From: a virus
Virus record (IMG/VR): IMGVR_UViG_3300006920_000238
Location: 1 to 24,489 of that record
DNA: 24,489 nucleotides
Reading direction: 5' to 3' (one strand)
Below, piece after piece: positions 24,085-24,489 of the stretch; positions within the stretch are counted from its first letter, which is position 1; each line of letters opens with the position of its first letter. The position numbers and the translations under genes were made by a program. The notes below the pieces were generated by a model. It had not been told where the DNA came from. It saw only the letters and a program-made list of their open reading frames with translations, and searched no databases.

Positions 24085-24159
24085 TGGTTGCGAGCGCGGG
24101 ATTCGAACCCGCAGCTCCAAGTTATGAACCTGGAAAGTTAACCATTACTCCAGCTCGCA
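24085..24159 (-). tRNA. tRNA with CAT anticodon (Met, or Ile2)
   Basis: The acceptor TGCGAGC pairs with GCTCGCA, followed by A and encoded CCA. The anticodon stem is CCAGG / CTTGG with loop TTCATAA (anticodon CAT), and the T-stem is GCGGG / CCCGC with TTCGAAT. A paired first position argues against an initiator tRNA. Elongator Met and lysidine-modified Ile2 cannot be separated by sequence reading alone. Confidence 0.88.
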
Positions 24160-24194
24160 ACAATTTGTTACCGTATCCATGAATATAAGTCAAT

Positions 24195-24274
24195 TCTCCT
24201 ACGCCCCACCCCCTCTGGTAGGAGATTTCACTACTCCTGTGCCATCTGACGCACGATTCTCCCACATATCGTGC
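24195..24274. repeat. Two hairpins with flanking direct repeat
   Basis: TCTCCTAC (24195-24202) pairs with GTAGGAGA (24218-24225) around a 15-base loop. GCACGAT (24251-24257) pairs with ATCGTGC (24268-24274) around a 10-base loop. The direct repeat CATCTGACGC overlaps the second hairpin at 24243-24252 and continues from it at 24274-24283. No T-run follows. Confidence 0.6.
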
Positions 24275-24276
24275 AT
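24199..24276 (-). CDS. Possible 25-residue peptide
   Basis: A minus-strand ATG at 24276 with GGAG six bases upstream opens a 25-codon frame (MHDMWENRASDGTGVVKSPT...). A further ATG at 24288 has AGGAG but only two bases away. The frame crosses the hairpins described above, so structure rather than protein may be what is conserved. No family is recognised. Confidence 0.22.
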   Translation of the reverse strand: MHDMWENRASDGTGVVKSPTRGGGA

Positions 24277-24359
24277 CTGACGCTCCATATCTCCTGTTTC
24301 AAAAACTTGACACGAATATCTCGAAAATCGTAGGGACGTAGCACGGCCCATTCGGTGGC

Positions 24360-24489
24360 TTAGGGAAAAGCTTGCCACAGGTCTGTCAGTAAACTGACAA
24401 CCGGTTGAGGCAGAGGAGCCTCAACAGTCTCCTTCGGAAAATCAATAGCATTTTCCTCACTCGACAACCCAAGAGAACAACTCCCAGGA
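24360..24489 (-). CDS. C-terminal fragment of a possible gene at the window edge
   Basis: A minus-strand frame enters from the window edge and ends at a TAA at 24362-24360 after 42 codons, with an ordinary-looking acidic and Pro-rich end (ENAIDFPKETVEAPLPQPVV, then a short hydrophobic finish LLTDLWQAFP). Codon use looks ordinary. The same DNA holds three perfect hairpins in a row, which makes a non-coding reading equally possible. No family is recognised. Confidence 0.4.
   Translation of the reverse strand, partial: PGSCSLGLSSEENAIDFPKETVEAPLPQPVVSLLTDLWQAFP
24384..24456. repeat. Three consecutive perfect hairpins
   Basis: TGTCAG / CTGACA (24384-24399, 4-base loop), GTTGAGGC / GCCTCAAC (24404-24425, 6-base loop) and GGAAAAT / ATTTTCC (24436-24456, 7-base loop) follow each other within 73 bases. 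No T-run follows them. They lie within the possible edge gene. Confidence 0.65.

Noticed and set aside
24307-24336. Plus-strand TTGACA as a possible promoter
   Set aside because: The -35 is perfect, but no -10 better than two or three matches occurs 16-18 bases on, and no plus-strand gene follows.
1-24489. CRISPR arrays, insertion sequences, integrase or attachment sites
   Set aside because: I saw no regularly spaced direct repeats, no transposase or integrase-like frame, and no repeat pair next to the tRNAs that would suggest integration.

Overview
The window reads as the late (virion) half of a lytic short-tailed phage of the N4 group (Schitoviridae), most likely infecting an alphaproteobacterium such as a Rhodobacterales host. 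The N4 assignment rests on an N4-gp56-type major capsid protein, an N4-gp59-size portal and an N4-gp68-type terminase. The gene order counts exactly from gp69 to gp50 around these three. The host is an inference, from a YjiS-like DUF1127 gene typical of alphaproteobacteria and from a base composition near one half (judged by eye, not counted).

Layout. Bases 1-20667 are one minus-strand late block, read from right to left: gp69-like protein (candidate small terminase), large terminase, gp67-like head-tail protein, a lysis cassette (three-TM holin, one-TM protein of unknown role, amidase endolysin, overlapping Rz/Rz1-type spanins), portal, gp58-like and gp57-like (scaffold-like) proteins, major capsid protein, a strong terminator, gp55-, gp54-, gp53-, gp52- and gp51-like virion proteins, and then about 1180 residues of a giant gene cut by the window edge. 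That gene sits where N4 keeps its virion RNA polymerase. Most genes overlap by 1-4 bases or are nearly abutting, so translation is probably coupled.

Bases 20747-23198 carry three plus-strand genes diverging from the late block. They look like tail-fibre or receptor-binding proteins (an Ig-like domain, jelly-roll/lectin-like domains) and end at a terminator at 23289-23312. Bases 23319-24489 are accessory. On the minus strand there is a 46-residue DUF1127 gene with several perfect hairpins upstream, four tRNA genes (Trp-like, Tyr, one with an ambiguous anticodon, Met/Ile2), a sigma70-like promoter, a second cluster of hairpins, and the possible tail end of another gene.

Working together, the terminase fills procapsids built from the capsid, scaffold-like and portal proteins. 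The gp50-gp54-like proteins are probably tail or internal proteins ejected with the DNA. The plus-strand fibres recognise the host, and the lysis cassette releases progeny. The most interesting items are the strict 15-residue repeat in the gp54-like protein, the same short motif at both ends of the scaffold-like protein, the phage DUF1127 gene and its hairpin-rich leader, a 12-base perfect anti-SD match with a second near-copy, and two atypical tRNAs. I did not find a clear multi-gene system of a new kind.
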